Below are positions 1-9,152 of a stretch of DNA of 57,853 bases, one piece after another. Below the pieces are notes generated by a model that saw only the letters and a program-made list of their open reading frames with translations, had not been told where the DNA came from and ran no database searches. The stretch covers positions 1-57,853 of the forward strand of contig NZ_JALLIN010000048.1 of assembly GCF_023630175.1 (NCBI RefSeq), given 5' to 3'. Both the position numbers and the translations under genes were made by a program. Within the stretch, counting starts at the first letter, position 1, and each line of letters starts with the position of its first letter. The stretch comes from Streptomyces cellostaticus. GTDB taxonomy: Bacteria > Actinomycetota > Actinomycetes > Streptomycetales > Streptomycetaceae.

Positions 1-831
1 GAGCCTTCGGCCCCCGCCTCCGGACCGGCCCCCGGTGCCTGGCCCACCGCCGCCCCGGCCGGTGGCGGACGGCGGCCCGGCGGGTGGCCCACGGCGGCCG
101 CGACAGGCCCCCAGCAGGGCGCCGCCGCTCCGGCCCGCTCCCAGCCGCAGCGCCCGGAGCCGGCCGCTGCGGCGGCTCCCGCGGCGAGCGCCCCGGCCCC
201 GGCCGCTCCCCAGGCCGGCGGGCTCGACCCCCGCGTGCTGTGGCCCAACATCCTCGAGGCGGTCAAGAACCGCCGGCGCTTCACCTGGATCCTGCTCAGC
301 CAGAACGCCCAGGTGGCCGGCTTCGACGGCACCACCCTCCAGCTCGGCTTCGTCAGCGCCGGTGCCCGGGACAACTTCGCCGGCAGTGGCAGCGAGGACG
401 TGCTGCGGCAGGCGCTGACCGAGCAGTTCGGCGTGCAGTGGAAGATCGAGGCGGTCGTCGACCCCTCGGGCGGCTCCGCGCCCCCGCCGTCCGGCGGCGC
501 ACCGGGCTTCGGCGGAGGCGGCGCAGCCGGTGGCGCGGGCTACGGCGGCGCTTCCGCCGGCGGCTACGGCGCCCCGTCCGCCCCCCGGCCCGCGGGACCC
601 CAGCCGGGTCCGTCCGCGCCCGCTCCTTCCCAGGGCGGTGCACCGGCCGCGCCGGCTCCGGCCGCCCCCGCTCCGCAGCCCGCCCGGCCCCCCGAGCCGG
701 TGCCCGTAGCGCCCGAGGACGACATCCCCGAGGACGACGACCCCGACCTGGACGAGTCCGCCCTGTCCGGCCAGGCACTGATCGTGCGGGAGCTGGGGGC
801 GACGGTGGTCGAGGAGTTCACCCACGAGTAG
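1..831 (+). CDS. dnaX: DNA polymerase III subunits gamma and tau, C-terminal part (5' end outside window)
   Basis: The frame is open from base 1 to the TAG at 829-831. The first 75 or so residues are an Ala/Pro/Gly-rich linker. A folded segment follows, beginning LDPRVLWPNILEAVKNRRR and continuing through a TWILLSQNAQV stretch; this is typical of the tau C-terminal region of actinobacterial DnaX, which contacts the polymerase alpha subunit and organises the replisome. After it come a long Pro/Ala/Gly-rich tail and a very acidic EDDIPEDDDPDLDE patch ending in VVEEFTHE. The ATPase domain lies upstream of the window. The family and C-terminal architecture are recognisable; the exact role of the acidic tail is not shown by the sequence. 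Confidence 0.9.
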   Translation, partial: EPSAPASGPAPGAWPTAAPAGGGRRPGGWPTAAATGPQQGAAAPARSQPQRPEPAAAAAPAASAPAPAAPQAGGLDPRVLWPNILEAVKNRRRFTWILLSQNAQVAGFDGTTLQLGFVSAGARDNFAGSGSEDVLRQALTEQFGVQWKIEAVVDPSGGSAPPPSGGAPGFGGGGAAGGAGYGGASAGGYGAPSAPRPAGPQPGPSAPAPSQGGAPAAPAPAAPAPQPARPPEPVPVAPEDDIPEDDDPDLDESALSGQALIVRELGATVVEEFTHE

Positions 832-927
832 CGGGGCCGCCGGCCTGCCGGCCGGCCCCTCGTTCGTAGGAACGCACAGGAAGCCCACCCGGCGGACTTC
901 GGCGACCTTGCCAGTAGGCTGACCCCC

Positions 928-2211
<1,284 letters not shown>

Positions 2212-2658
2212 CCGGCCCGCCCCGCCCCTCCCGCCCCTCCCGCTCCTCTCACCCGTCTCGCTCCCGGCGCCGCGTCGGCCGGTGTCCGCCCGCCGCGACG
2301 CCCGGCGGGCACTCTCGCGCACCGGCCGAGAGCCCGAGGTACATCCAGTACGAGGGCTTCCGGACGGCCCGCTGCGGGCGCCCCGCCGGACGCTGATCCG
2401 AACGCGACACCCCAGGCCCCGGACCCGCGATCCGGGGCCTGACCCTTGCTGTCCGTCGGTCACCTCTGACCAAGGCCATTCCATCGAGTGACCAATCCCC
2501 CATACGGCTGACGGGGACCGGGGCCCCAACTATGGTGCGGCGCAAGCGTTCCGGCACTTGGCCCACCGGCATTGCGATGTCAGTGACGGGTGCCACAGTG
2601 GGGGAGTGAGCAACGCCAGGACAGCGTGGGACCGGCAGGGAGGGGGTGAGGTCCGATC
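2212..2658. other. Intergenic region between purD and the M48-like gene
   Basis: No credible gene. It contains a GC-rich stretch, the purD terminator hairpin (2414-2440), and toward the right end a possible -10 hexamer TATGGT at 2531-2536 that could serve the gene at 2659. A purine-rich ribosome-binding run sits just upstream of that ATG (about 2638-2650). The open frames crossing this region lack Streptomyces third-position bias. Confidence 0.6.
2414..2440 (+). terminator. Hairpin downstream of purD
   Basis: Perfect 10-bp arms AGGCCCCGGA / TCCGGGGCCT with a 7-nt loop. There is no U-tract, as is common for Streptomyces terminators. Confidence 0.75.
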
Positions 2659-4662
2659 ATGACCGGAACCGGAGTCGAGGCGGGCGCGCAGGCCGCGCGT
2701 TCGCGGGCCCTGGCCGTGCTGCGTGTCCGCGGCAGGGCCCTGGGCGTGGCCCTGCTGCCCGCGGCCGTCGAGGTGGTCCTGCTGACGGGCGGCGCCACCG
2801 GCCGGCTCACCGGTCCGGGCTGGGACACCGCCCGCTGGGCCGTGGGCGTGCCGGCCGCGCTCGTGCTGCTGGCCGCGGCCGGCGTCGCGCTGGTGGTGGC
2901 CCGTGCCCGCCCGGCCGTGAGTCCCACGGTCCCGGTCGCCGAGGAATCGGCGCCGGACCTCTACCGGCTGGTGCGGGACCTCGCCGACCGGCTCGACGTC
3001 CCGGCGCCCTCGGCCATAGCGCTCACCCCGGACTGCGACAGCTGGCTGGAGGACCGGGCCCACCCGGCCCACGGCCCGCCCCCGCGGCCGACGCGTGACG
3101 AGGACGCAACGGCGGGCCCCGGTCCCGGACCGGGCCTCGACGGCCGACGGCGGGCCGCCACCGCGCCCGTCCTCGTGATCGGCTCCCCGTTCCTGTGGTG
3201 GATGCGCGTCGGTGAGCTGCGGGCGGTCCTCGCCCCGGTCGTCGCCGGTACGGGACCCTCCGCGCACCCGGACATAGCCGCGGCCCGCCGCTTCGTGCGC
3301 GGACTCGACGCCACGGTGGCGGTCGCCTCGACGCCCGGCCGCTGCCCGCTGATCCGGGTGGTGTGCGCCGGTCTCGGCTGGCTCGCCCGGCTGATGCTGC
3401 GCGCCTGCCGCGAACACGCGGCCCTGATGGAGCGCGGGGTCGCCGCGGCCGCCGCCGAGCGCGCGCAGAGCGTGGACTACGGACTGCGGATCGTCGCCCA
3501 GGAGCAGGTCGGCCTCGCCTACGCGGGCTGGGACCGGCTGCTGACCAAGGTGGCGCTGCCCGCCTGGCGCATGGGCCGCTGGCCCTCCCGGCTGGACGCG
3601 GGTGTGGTGTCCGCCCTGACCGAGCTGTCCCGGCGCGACCGCCTGGCCGAGGGCTTCGCCTCCCGCCTCGGAGAGCGTCCCGCCTGCGACCTCCTGGAGG
3701 AGCCCGGCGCGGTGGACGAGGCCGCCTCCCTGCTCGCCGCCCGCCTGTTCCACGGCGGGCCGGCCGAGACCGGCCCGGACTGGGCGCCGGTGGACTGGCA
3801 GGCGTACCCGGAGGAGGTCGTCGATCGCACCTGGCGTGCCCACGCGGCACGGCTGCACCGCGTCCTGGACTCCCTCGGCGTCCGGCCCGTCCTCGTCGCT
3901 CCCGGCCAGGGCGGCCCCACGCTGGCCCGGGTCCTGGACCACCTCGCGGAACCCGGCCACCCGGCCACCGGGGGCACGCCCGACCCGGCCGGGAGCCCGG
4001 ACGGCACGCGTCCGGCGGCCCCGGACGTGATCACCGGTGACGGGTCCGTCGCTTCGGCCGACCACCCGAACCCGCCCGATGAGCGGGCCGCCGCCGCGGA
4101 CACCGCCACCGGGGACGCGGACGTCGCCGCGACCGGTCGGCCCGGCCCGGCCGCCGGGCCGACCGCCACCGTGGGCACCAACCAGTACGACGACACCATC
4201 GAGGACGACGAGACCACCGAGGACGACGGCACCGGCGCCGATGACGACGACGCCGACCCCGGTACCGAGCGCAGCGCGATCCTGGCCGCCGGACTGAGCG
4301 CGGAGCTGGCCCGGGAGGAGGCCGCGGCACCGAAGGGCGCGACCGCCGCCGGGCTGTTTCCGGACAGCTCGCTCTGGGACGACGGAGCCCTGCCGCTGTT
4401 CCCGCTCCAGCCCCCGCGCACCGGCCGGGACCTGCTCGCCGACCACGTCACGGCGATGGTCTGCTGCGCCGCCGTGGACACGGCCGGCGCGGCCCCCGCC
4501 CTCGACTGGCTGGACGGCCCCTCGCTGCTGCTGGACGGCGAGCGGGCCGCCGACCTCGGACCCAAGGTGCTGCACCTGATCGAGGAGGGCGACCCCGGCC
4601 CGCTGCGCGACTGGCTGAGCGCGTCCGGGATACGCCCGGAGAAGCCGGTGCGGCTCGTCTGA
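2659..4662 (+). CDS. Membrane protein resembling an M48 metallopeptidase without its zinc motif
   Basis: The 667-aa protein has two hydrophobic segments near the N-terminus (about residues 28-45 and 58-80). A stretch with M48 (HtpX/Ste24-like) character follows: APDLYRLVRDLADRLDVP, then VLVIGSPFLWWMRVGELRAVLAPVV. In active M48 enzymes the last segment reads ELraVLaHElgH. Here the position of HExxH is APVVAGTG, so both zinc-binding histidines and the catalytic Glu are absent. The second half is alpha-helical followed by a low-complexity acidic region (EDDETTEDDGTGADDDD). The ATG at 2659 follows a good GGAGGGGG ribosome-binding site. It is probably a catalytically dead scaffold or regulator. 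The M48 relationship is inferred from motif spacing, not from a search. Confidence 0.7.
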   Translation: MTGTGVEAGAQAARSRALAVLRVRGRALGVALLPAAVEVVLLTGGATGRLTGPGWDTARWAVGVPAALVLLAAAGVALVVARARPAVSPTVPVAEESAPDLYRLVRDLADRLDVPAPSAIALTPDCDSWLEDRAHPAHGPPPRPTRDEDATAGPGPGPGLDGRRRAATAPVLVIGSPFLWWMRVGELRAVLAPVVAGTGPSAHPDIAAARRFVRGLDATVAVASTPGRCPLIRVVCAGLGWLARLMLRACREHAALMERGVAAAAAERAQSVDYGLRIVAQEQVGLAYAGWDRLLTKVALPAWRMGRWPSRLDAGVVSALTELSRRDRLAEGFASRLGERPACDLLEEPGAVDEAASLLAARLFHGGPAETGPDWAPVDWQAYPEEVVDRTWRAHAARLHRVLDSLGVRPVLVAPGQGGPTLARVLDHLAEPGHPATGGTPDPAGSPDGTRPAAPDVITGDGSVASADHPNPPDERAAAADTATGDADVAATGRPGPAAGPTATVGTNQYDDTIEDDETTEDDGTGADDDDADPGTERSAILAAGLSAELAREEAAAPKGATAAGLFPDSSLWDDGALPLFPLQPPRTGRDLLADHVTAMVCCAAVDTAGAAPALDWLDGPSLLLDGERAADLGPKVLHLIEEGDPGPLRDWLSASGIRPEKPVRLV

Positions 4663-4797
4663 CGCCCCGCTCCCGGCTCGCCGGGCATCGTGCCGGGGGC
4701 CCTGCCGGATCCGGTGCCTAACGGAGCCCGGACTTCCAGTTCAGGTCAATTCGCAACGAACAGTGACCAGATCCGTGCGTTATGTGATGTGCTGGGA

Positions 4798-4835
4798 CCG
4801 ACCGCGCACATGGCAACCGACCGCGCACATGGCAA
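4798..4835. repeat. Perfect 19-bp tandem duplication
   Basis: Two exact copies (4798-4816 and 4817-4835) of a 19-bp unit beginning CCGACCGCGC and ending ATGGCAA lie head to tail. They sit 78 bp upstream of the dimethylformamidase-like gene, in its promoter/leader region. They could be a regulator binding site or a recent slippage event. Confidence 0.85.
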
Positions 4836-4912
4836 AGGCACGCGACATACGACAGCACGACCGAGCAGCACGCACCACGCTGGCAACGGGGGCATGAGGG
4901 AGGGGAGCGTCC

Positions 4913-6409
4913 ATGGCCTCGGACCACATCCGCCGCTGGGAGTCCGGAGCGCTCGCGCACGCCGTCACGGACCCCTTCGGCCAGGGACCGGTGCCCTGGC
5001 TGCGCGGCAGTGAGACGTACTTCGACGACACCGGGCACGTCGTGCCCTGGTACGTCGACCCGAGCCCGCAGCAGCCCGCCGGCGAGCGCCCGCGCATCCC
5101 CGCGCCGCGCACGGCCGGGCAGGGGCCCCGTTCGGCCGACGACGTGCACCGCCAGATCAAGGGCTTCACCTCCACCGGGGCGGTCGCGCCCGGCGAGGCT
5201 ATCGACTTCCACATCACCGTCGACCCGCCGCAGCAGTTCGGCGTCGACATCTACCGGATCGGGCACTACGGCGGAGACGGCGCCTCGAAGATCACCACCA
5301 GCCCCCGGCTCTCCGGCATCGTCCAACTCCCGCCGCTGGCCGCCGACCGCACGGTGTCCTGCCACCACTGGTGGCTCTCCTGGCGCCTCCAGGTGCCTTC
5401 GCACTGGACCGTCGGCGCCTATGTGGCCGTGCTCACCACCGCCGACGGCTACCGCTCCCACGTGCCCTTCACGGTCCGCGACGACCACCCGGCCGACCTG
5501 CTCCTGCTGCTGCCCGACATCACCTGGCAGGCGTACAACCTCTACCCGGAGGACGGCCGCACCGGCGCCAGCCTGTACCACGCCTGGGACGAGAAGGGCT
5601 GTCTGCTCGGCGAGGCGGACGCGGCCACCACGGTCTCCTTCGACCGCCCGTACGCGGGCGCCGGGCTGCCCCTGCACGTCGGCCACGCCTACGACTTCAT
5701 CCGCTGGGCCGAGCGCTACGGCTACGACATCGCCTACGCCGACGCCCGCGACCTGCACGCCGGCCGCGTCGACCCCACCCGGTACCGGGGGCTGGTCTTC
5801 CCCGGCCACGACGAGTACTGGTCGGTGCCGATGCGCCGGGCCGTGGAGAACGCCCGGGACCACGGCACCTCCCTGGTCTTCCTCTCCGCGAACACCATGT
5901 ACTGGCAGGTGGAGCTGGGCCCGTCCGCGTCCGGCGTGCCCGACCGGCTGCTGACCTGCCGCAAGCGCAGAGGCCCGGGAAAGGCGGTGCTGTGGCGCGA
6001 GACCGGCCGGCCCGAGCAGCAGCTCGTCGGCATCCAGTACGCGGGCCGTGTCCCCGAGCCGCATCCGCTGATCGTCCGCAACGCGGGCCACTGGCTGTGG
6101 GACGCGACCGGGGCGCGCGAGGGCGACGGGATCGAGGGCCTGGTGGCCGGAGAGGCGGACCGCTACTTCCCGCGCACCCCGCTGCCCGAGCACGACGAGC
6201 GCGTGCTGCTCGCGCACTCCCCCTACACCGACAACGAAGGCGTCCGCCGGCACCAGGAGACGTCCCTCTACCGGGCCCCCTCCGGTGCCTGGGTGTTCGC
6301 CTCCGGCACCTTCGCCTGGTCGCCGTCCCTGGACCGTCCCGGCCACGTGGATCCGCGTATCCAGCGGGCCACGGCGAACCTGCTGGACCGCATCTGCAAA
6401 CGGGACTGA
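4913..6409 (+). CDS. N,N-dimethylformamidase large-subunit-like protein
   Basis: The 498-aa protein resembles the C-terminal catalytic domain of N,N-dimethylformamidase beta subunits. An N-terminal beta-rich segment contains VDIYRIGHYGGDGASK. The core contains LLLLPDITWQAYNLYPEDG, then FPGHDEYWSVPMRRAVENARDHG and FLSANTMYWQVEL, motifs shared by this family. No signal peptide or membrane helix is visible. The ATG at 4913 follows GAGGGAGGGGAG. The substrate is unknown: the family name comes from an amidase releasing dimethylamine and formate, but most actinobacterial members are uncharacterised. It sits between purD and purC on the same strand, 68 bp before purC, so co-transcription with purC is plausible. 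Whether it has a formamide-related purine role is speculation. Confidence 0.7.
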   Translation: MASDHIRRWESGALAHAVTDPFGQGPVPWLRGSETYFDDTGHVVPWYVDPSPQQPAGERPRIPAPRTAGQGPRSADDVHRQIKGFTSTGAVAPGEAIDFHITVDPPQQFGVDIYRIGHYGGDGASKITTSPRLSGIVQLPPLAADRTVSCHHWWLSWRLQVPSHWTVGAYVAVLTTADGYRSHVPFTVRDDHPADLLLLLPDITWQAYNLYPEDGRTGASLYHAWDEKGCLLGEADAATTVSFDRPYAGAGLPLHVGHAYDFIRWAERYGYDIAYADARDLHAGRVDPTRYRGLVFPGHDEYWSVPMRRAVENARDHGTSLVFLSANTMYWQVELGPSASGVPDRLLTCRKRRGPGKAVLWRETGRPEQQLVGIQYAGRVPEPHPLIVRNAGHWLWDATGAREGDGIEGLVAGEADRYFPRTPLPEHDERVLLAHSPYTDNEGVRRHQETSLYRAPSGAWVFASGTFAWSPSLDRPGHVDPRIQRATANLLDRICKRD

Positions 6410-6477
6410 CCCGCTGTCGTCGGCGCATGTCCGATACGGGACAATCGAGCCATTGGACAGAACCACGGGGAGGAACC

Positions 6478-7377
6478 GTGTCCGGATTCGTAGAAAAGCC
6501 CGAGCCGATCCAGGTTCCGGGCCTGGTGCACCTGCACACCGGCAAGGTGCGCGAGCTGTACCGGAACGAGGCGGGCGACCTCGTGATGGTCGCCAGCGAC
6601 CGCTTGTCCGCCTACGACTGGGTGCTGCCCACGGAGATCCCCGACAAGGGCCGCGTCCTCACCCGGCTCTCCCTGTGGTGGTTCGACCAACTGCGCGACC
6701 TGGCCCCGAACCACGTGATCAGTACCGAGCTCCCCGAGCACGCCCCCGCCGACTGGGCCGGTCGCACGCTGGTCTGCAAGTCCCTGCGGATGGTCCCGGT
6801 CGAGTGCGTGGCCCGCGGCTACCTCACCGGCTCGGGCCTCGCCGAGTACGACGAGTCCCGCACCGTCTGCGGACTGGCCCTGCCCGAGGGCCTCGTGGAC
6901 GGATCGGAGCTGCCCGCCCCGATCTTCACCCCGGCGACCAAGGCCGAGGTCGGCGAGCACGACGAGAACGTCTCCTACGAGGAGGTCGCCCGCCAGGTCG
7001 GCGCGGACACCGCCGCCCAGCTCCGGCAGTCCACGCTCGCCGTGTACTCCCGCGCCCGGGACATCGCCCGCGACCGCGGAATCATCCTGGCCGACACCAA
7101 GTTCGAGTTCGGCTTCGACGGTGACACCCTGGTCCTCGCCGACGAGGTGCTCACCCCGGACTCCTCCCGCTTCTGGCCGGCCGACCGGTGGCAGCCCGGC
7201 CGCGCTCAGCCGTCGTACGACAAGCAGTACGTCCGGGACTGGCTGACCTCCGCGGAGTCCGGCTGGGACCGCCGGAGCGAGCAGCCCCCGCCGGCGCTGC
7301 CGCGGCAGGTGGTCGAGGCGACCCGGCAGAAGTACGTGGACGCGTACGAGCGGCTCACCGGCACGGCCTGGTCCTGA
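6478..7377 (+). CDS. purC: Phosphoribosylaminoimidazole-succinocarboxamide synthase (SAICAR synthetase)
   Basis: Catalyses ATP-dependent addition of aspartate to CAIR in purine synthesis. The 299-aa product shows HTGKVRELYRNEAGDLVMVASDRLSAYDW at the N-terminus, ECVARGYLTGSG in the middle, ILADTKFEFGFDGD, and DEVLTPDSSRFWPAD near the end, all hallmarks of the longer eukaryote/actinobacterial-type PurC. The GTG at 6478 follows GGGGAGG at good spacing; an in-frame ATG at 6427 would add 17 unlikely residues. The transcript probably ends at the hairpin at 7422-7447. Confidence 0.96.
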   Translation: MSGFVEKPEPIQVPGLVHLHTGKVRELYRNEAGDLVMVASDRLSAYDWVLPTEIPDKGRVLTRLSLWWFDQLRDLAPNHVISTELPEHAPADWAGRTLVCKSLRMVPVECVARGYLTGSGLAEYDESRTVCGLALPEGLVDGSELPAPIFTPATKAEVGEHDENVSYEEVARQVGADTAAQLRQSTLAVYSRARDIARDRGIILADTKFEFGFDGDTLVLADEVLTPDSSRFWPADRWQPGRAQPSYDKQYVRDWLTSAESGWDRRSEQPPPALPRQVVEATRQKYVDAYERLTGTAWS

Positions 7378-7421
7378 GACGACGGAACCCCGGTCCCCGG
7401 AGAGGTTCCGGGACATGCGAA

Positions 7422-7447
7422 AAGCCCCCGGCCGGAACCGGGGGCTT
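7422..7447. terminator. Bidirectional hairpin between purC and tRNA-Gly
   Basis: Perfect 10-bp arms AAGCCCCCGG / CCGGGGGCTT around CCGGAA. On the minus strand the stem is followed by a short T run, so it can end the leftward tRNA transcript as well as the rightward purC transcript. Confidence 0.8.
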
Positions 7448-7455
7448 CACCATGG

Positions 7456-7528
7456 AGCGGACGACGAGGCTCGAACTCGCGACCTCAACCTTGGCAAGGT
7501 TGCGCTCTACCAACTGAGCTACGTCCGC
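7456..7528 (-). tRNA. tRNA-Gly (anticodon GCC), copy 1
   Basis: On the minus strand the 73-nt sequence folds as a canonical tRNA. The acceptor is GCGGACG/CGTCCGC, the anticodon stem CAACC/GGTTG encloses loop TTGCCAA (anticodon GCC, Gly), and there is a normal T-loop. A CCA is encoded directly after the discriminator. It is identical over its whole length to copy 2 at 7864-7936. A -10-like TATAGT lies at 7556-7551. Confidence 0.97.
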
Positions 7529-7828
7529 ACTGCGCCGTGGCGCGAGAGCAACTATACCCAACCTCGCGGGTGCGCGGGACGCACCGCCGCACGCCGGGCC
7601 CGGCGCCGGACCCGGCCGGGACCGGCGCCGGGCCGGTCCCGGGCGGGAGGCGGGTTCCGGCGGGGGGTCAACTCCGTGTCCGCGCGGCGGTTTCCGCAGA
7701 GCGTGGTGCGCATGGTGCGGGTGGGGCGTCGGGCGCCGGGGCTCCGCCGGTGCGGGCCCGTTCGGTGTGGCGACCCTCACATGTGCGGTGCCCGCGATCG
7801 GCGTTCGGGAGGATGCGGGCGCACGAAA

Positions 7829-7855
7829 GAGCCCCGGTCCACAGGACCGGGGCTC
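7829..7855. terminator. Hairpin between the two tRNA-Gly(GCC) copies
   Basis: 12-bp perfect arms GAGCCCCGGTCC / GGACCGGGGCTC with a 3-nt loop. T-rich sequence follows on both strands. It most likely ends the transcript of tRNA-Gly copy 2. Confidence 0.85.
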
Positions 7856-7863
7856 CTTTTCCG

Positions 7864-7936
7864 AGCGGACGACGAGGCTCGAACTCGCGACCTCAACCTT
7901 GGCAAGGTTGCGCTCTACCAACTGAGCTACGTCCGC
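7864..7936 (-). tRNA. tRNA-Gly (anticodon GCC), copy 2
   Basis: Identical 73-nt sequence to copy 1, but without an encoded CCA (CGG follows the discriminator). It has its own terminator at 7829-7855. A candidate promoter on the minus strand has -10 TAGGCT (7981-7976) and a TCTGAC-like -35 (8004-7999) with 17-bp spacing. Confidence 0.97.
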
Positions 7937-8018
7937 ACTGCCCCCGACCGGCTCCCACCGATCGGTGCGAGCACCAGCCTACCTGATCCACAGGAGTGGT
8001 CAGAACGACCGGTGCCAG

Positions 8019-8090
8019 AGCGGGTGACAGGAATTGCACACTGCGCCTTCCCCCTGGAAGGGGGATGTTCTACTACTGAACTACACCCGC
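8019..8090 (-). tRNA. Divergent tRNA-Gly (anticodon UCC), probable non-ribosomal tRNA
   Basis: The minus strand gives exactly 72 nt of tRNA geometry: acceptor GCGGGTG/CACCCGC fully paired, D-stem GTTC/GAAC, and anticodon stem TCCCC/GGGGA with loop CTTCCAG (anticodon UCC, Gly). Two parts depart from normal tRNAs. The D-loop is AGTAGTA, so G18 is A. The T-loop is TGCAATT, so position 55 is G. Thus the G18-Psi55 elbow contact is lost on both sides, while G19-C56 remains. The T-stem CAGTG/CCTGT has only 53-61 paired plus a 51-63 wobble; 49-65, 50-64 and 52-62 are mismatched. No CCA is encoded. Acceptor, D and anticodon stems are perfect, so random decay is unlikely. Loss of T-stem pairs used by EF-Tu suggests a glycine donor outside translation. 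A decaying pseudogene is the alternative. Confidence 0.8.
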
Positions 8091-8139
8091 ACGGTCCGCG
8101 GGATCCGGCCTCTCGGCCTCGCCCCTCGGCGTGTCCCAG

Positions 8140-8170
8140 ACATTAGCTGATCAGCAGGGGGGTAGCGCAA
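8140..8170 (-). promoter_or_regulatory. Candidate promoter of the divergent tRNA-Gly
   Basis: On the minus strand TTGCGC (8170-8165) and TAATGT (8145-8140) are separated by 19 bp. Transcription would begin about 40 nt before the tRNA. Spacing is one or two bases longer than ideal, so this is tentative. Confidence 0.4.
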
Positions 8171-8198
8171 GTCGCCTCCCGGGACGGCCAAGTGCACG

Positions 8199-8230
8199 GC
8201 CCCCAGGGCCCGCTGACGGACCCTGGGGGC
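8199..8230 (-). terminator. Terminator downstream of lsrL
   Basis: Perfect 10-bp arms GCCCCCAGGG / CCCTGGGGGC with a 12-nt loop, 19 bp past the lsrL stop codon. Confidence 0.75.
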
Positions 8231-8248
8231 TCGCCCCTTCGCGGGCCC

Positions 8249-8566
8249 TCACTGCGCGGCGCTGAACGCCTCGTAGACCTTCTTCGGGATGCGTCCGCGT
8301 GCCGGCACGTCCATCTTGTTCGCCTGGGCCCAGGCCCGTACGGCCGCCGGGTCGGGGGCGACCTCGGTCTGCTTGTACGCCTTGCCGGACCGCGAGCGCT
8401 TGCGGCCCGCCTCCACGTAGGGCGCGAGCGCCTTGCGCAGCTCTCCGGCGTTTGTTTCGTTCAGGTCGATCTCGTACGACTTGCCGTCGAGTCCGAAGGC
8501 GATCGTCTCCGCCGCTTCCGAGCCGTCGATGTCGTCAAAGAGAGTGACCACGACCTTTTGCGCCAC
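8249..8566 (-). CDS. lsrL: Lsr2-family nucleoid-associated protein (LsrL paralogue)
   Basis: Lsr2 proteins are actinobacterial H-NS-like silencers that dimerise, oligomerise and bind the minor groove of AT-rich DNA. The 105-aa product begins MAQKVVVTLFDDIDGSEAAETIAFGLDGKSYEIDL, the typical beta-sheet dimerisation domain. It ends with a helix-rich DNA-binding domain containing the RGR AT-hook-like motif (PARGRIPKKVYEAF). The basic linker GRKRSRSGKAYKQTE matches the family. The GTG start at 8566 has AAGGGA upstream. Streptomyces carry two Lsr2 proteins. The location beside purS fits the second one (LsrL, SCO4076 in S. coelicolor, from memory) rather than Lsr2 itself. Its upstream region is unusually AT-rich, which would suit autorepression. 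Confidence 0.9.
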   Translation of the reverse strand: MAQKVVVTLFDDIDGSEAAETIAFGLDGKSYEIDLNETNAGELRKALAPYVEAGRKRSRSGKAYKQTEVAPDPAAVRAWAQANKMDVPARGRIPKKVYEAFSAAQ

Positions 8567-8879
8567 GAATATCGGTCCCTTCGTGCGGCACGTCGATACA
8601 GCTCATCCGGCGATGACGTGCCGAGTATCGGCTATTGCCAATTCATTTGTACAGTGCCCGGCAATGCAAAGTGAAGCCCGACTAAATCCGCCCGCGTGTC
8701 TCCGCGCAATAGATGTCGTGGGCCGGGTCCGTGGAACTTTCCCAGAACTTTTCGCGAGGGAGCGCACCCGTCACCCGATCGTGATGCGGCTCACGTAGTT
8801 TCCTCCAACTCTACTCGCGTAGAAATTTTGTGCGGGTAGTCTGAAGGAACCTGCTCAGCACCACACACCGGGAGTGCCA
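8567..8879. other. AT-rich divergent promoter region of lsrL and purS
   Basis: About 310 bp without a gene. The stretch 8620-8700 is clearly richer in A+T than the surroundings (e.g. CAATTCATTTGTA near 8640), a natural Lsr2-type target. Near the right end, a dyad CTAC-TCGC-GTAG (8810-8821) precedes a possible -10 TAGTCT (8837-8842) for the purSQL operon. Confidence 0.5.
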
Positions 8880-9152
8880 GTGGCACGCGTCGTAGTCGAC
8901 GTCATGCTCAAGCCGGAGATCCTCGACCCCCAGGGCCAGGCGGTCCAGCGTGCGCTGCCGCGCCTGGGTTTCGAGGGGATCTCGGACGTCCGCCAGGGAA
9001 AGCGTTTCGAACTGGAAGTTGACGGGCCGGTCGACGAGGCCGTGCTCGCCCGCATCCACGATCTTGCGGAATCCTTCCTCGCCAACACGGTGATCGAGGA
9101 CTTCATCGTCAAGGTGGAAGAGGGCGCGGAAGTCGCGGAGGCGGCCAAGTGA
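8880..9152 (+). CDS. purS: Phosphoribosylformylglycinamidine synthase subunit PurS
   Basis: Small (90 aa) bridging subunit of the three-part FGAM synthase. It helps channel ammonia from PurQ to PurL. The sequence MARVVVDVMLKPEILDPQGQAV and the QGKRFELEVDG segment are diagnostic. Start: GTG at 8880 is preferred over GTG at 8874 because the GGGAG Shine-Dalgarno (8870-8874) then has normal spacing and the protein begins at the conserved MARV. The stop overlaps the start of purQ by 4 bp (GTGA), implying translational coupling. Confidence 0.96.
   Translation: MARVVVDVMLKPEILDPQGQAVQRALPRLGFEGISDVRQGKRFELEVDGPVDEAVLARIHDLAESFLANTVIEDFIVKVEEGAEVAEAAK

Noticed and set aside
2530..4575. 681-codon minus-strand open frame opposite the M48-like gene
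   Set aside because: Composition is that of an antisense frame (Gly/Arg/Val-rich); the plus strand has signal-like helices and a good ribosome-binding site.
8019..8090. Dismissing the divergent tRNA-Gly as a pure pseudogene
   Set aside because: Three stems are perfectly paired, length is exactly canonical and changes at 18 and 55 are coordinated, so decay is not the simplest reading; it remains possible.
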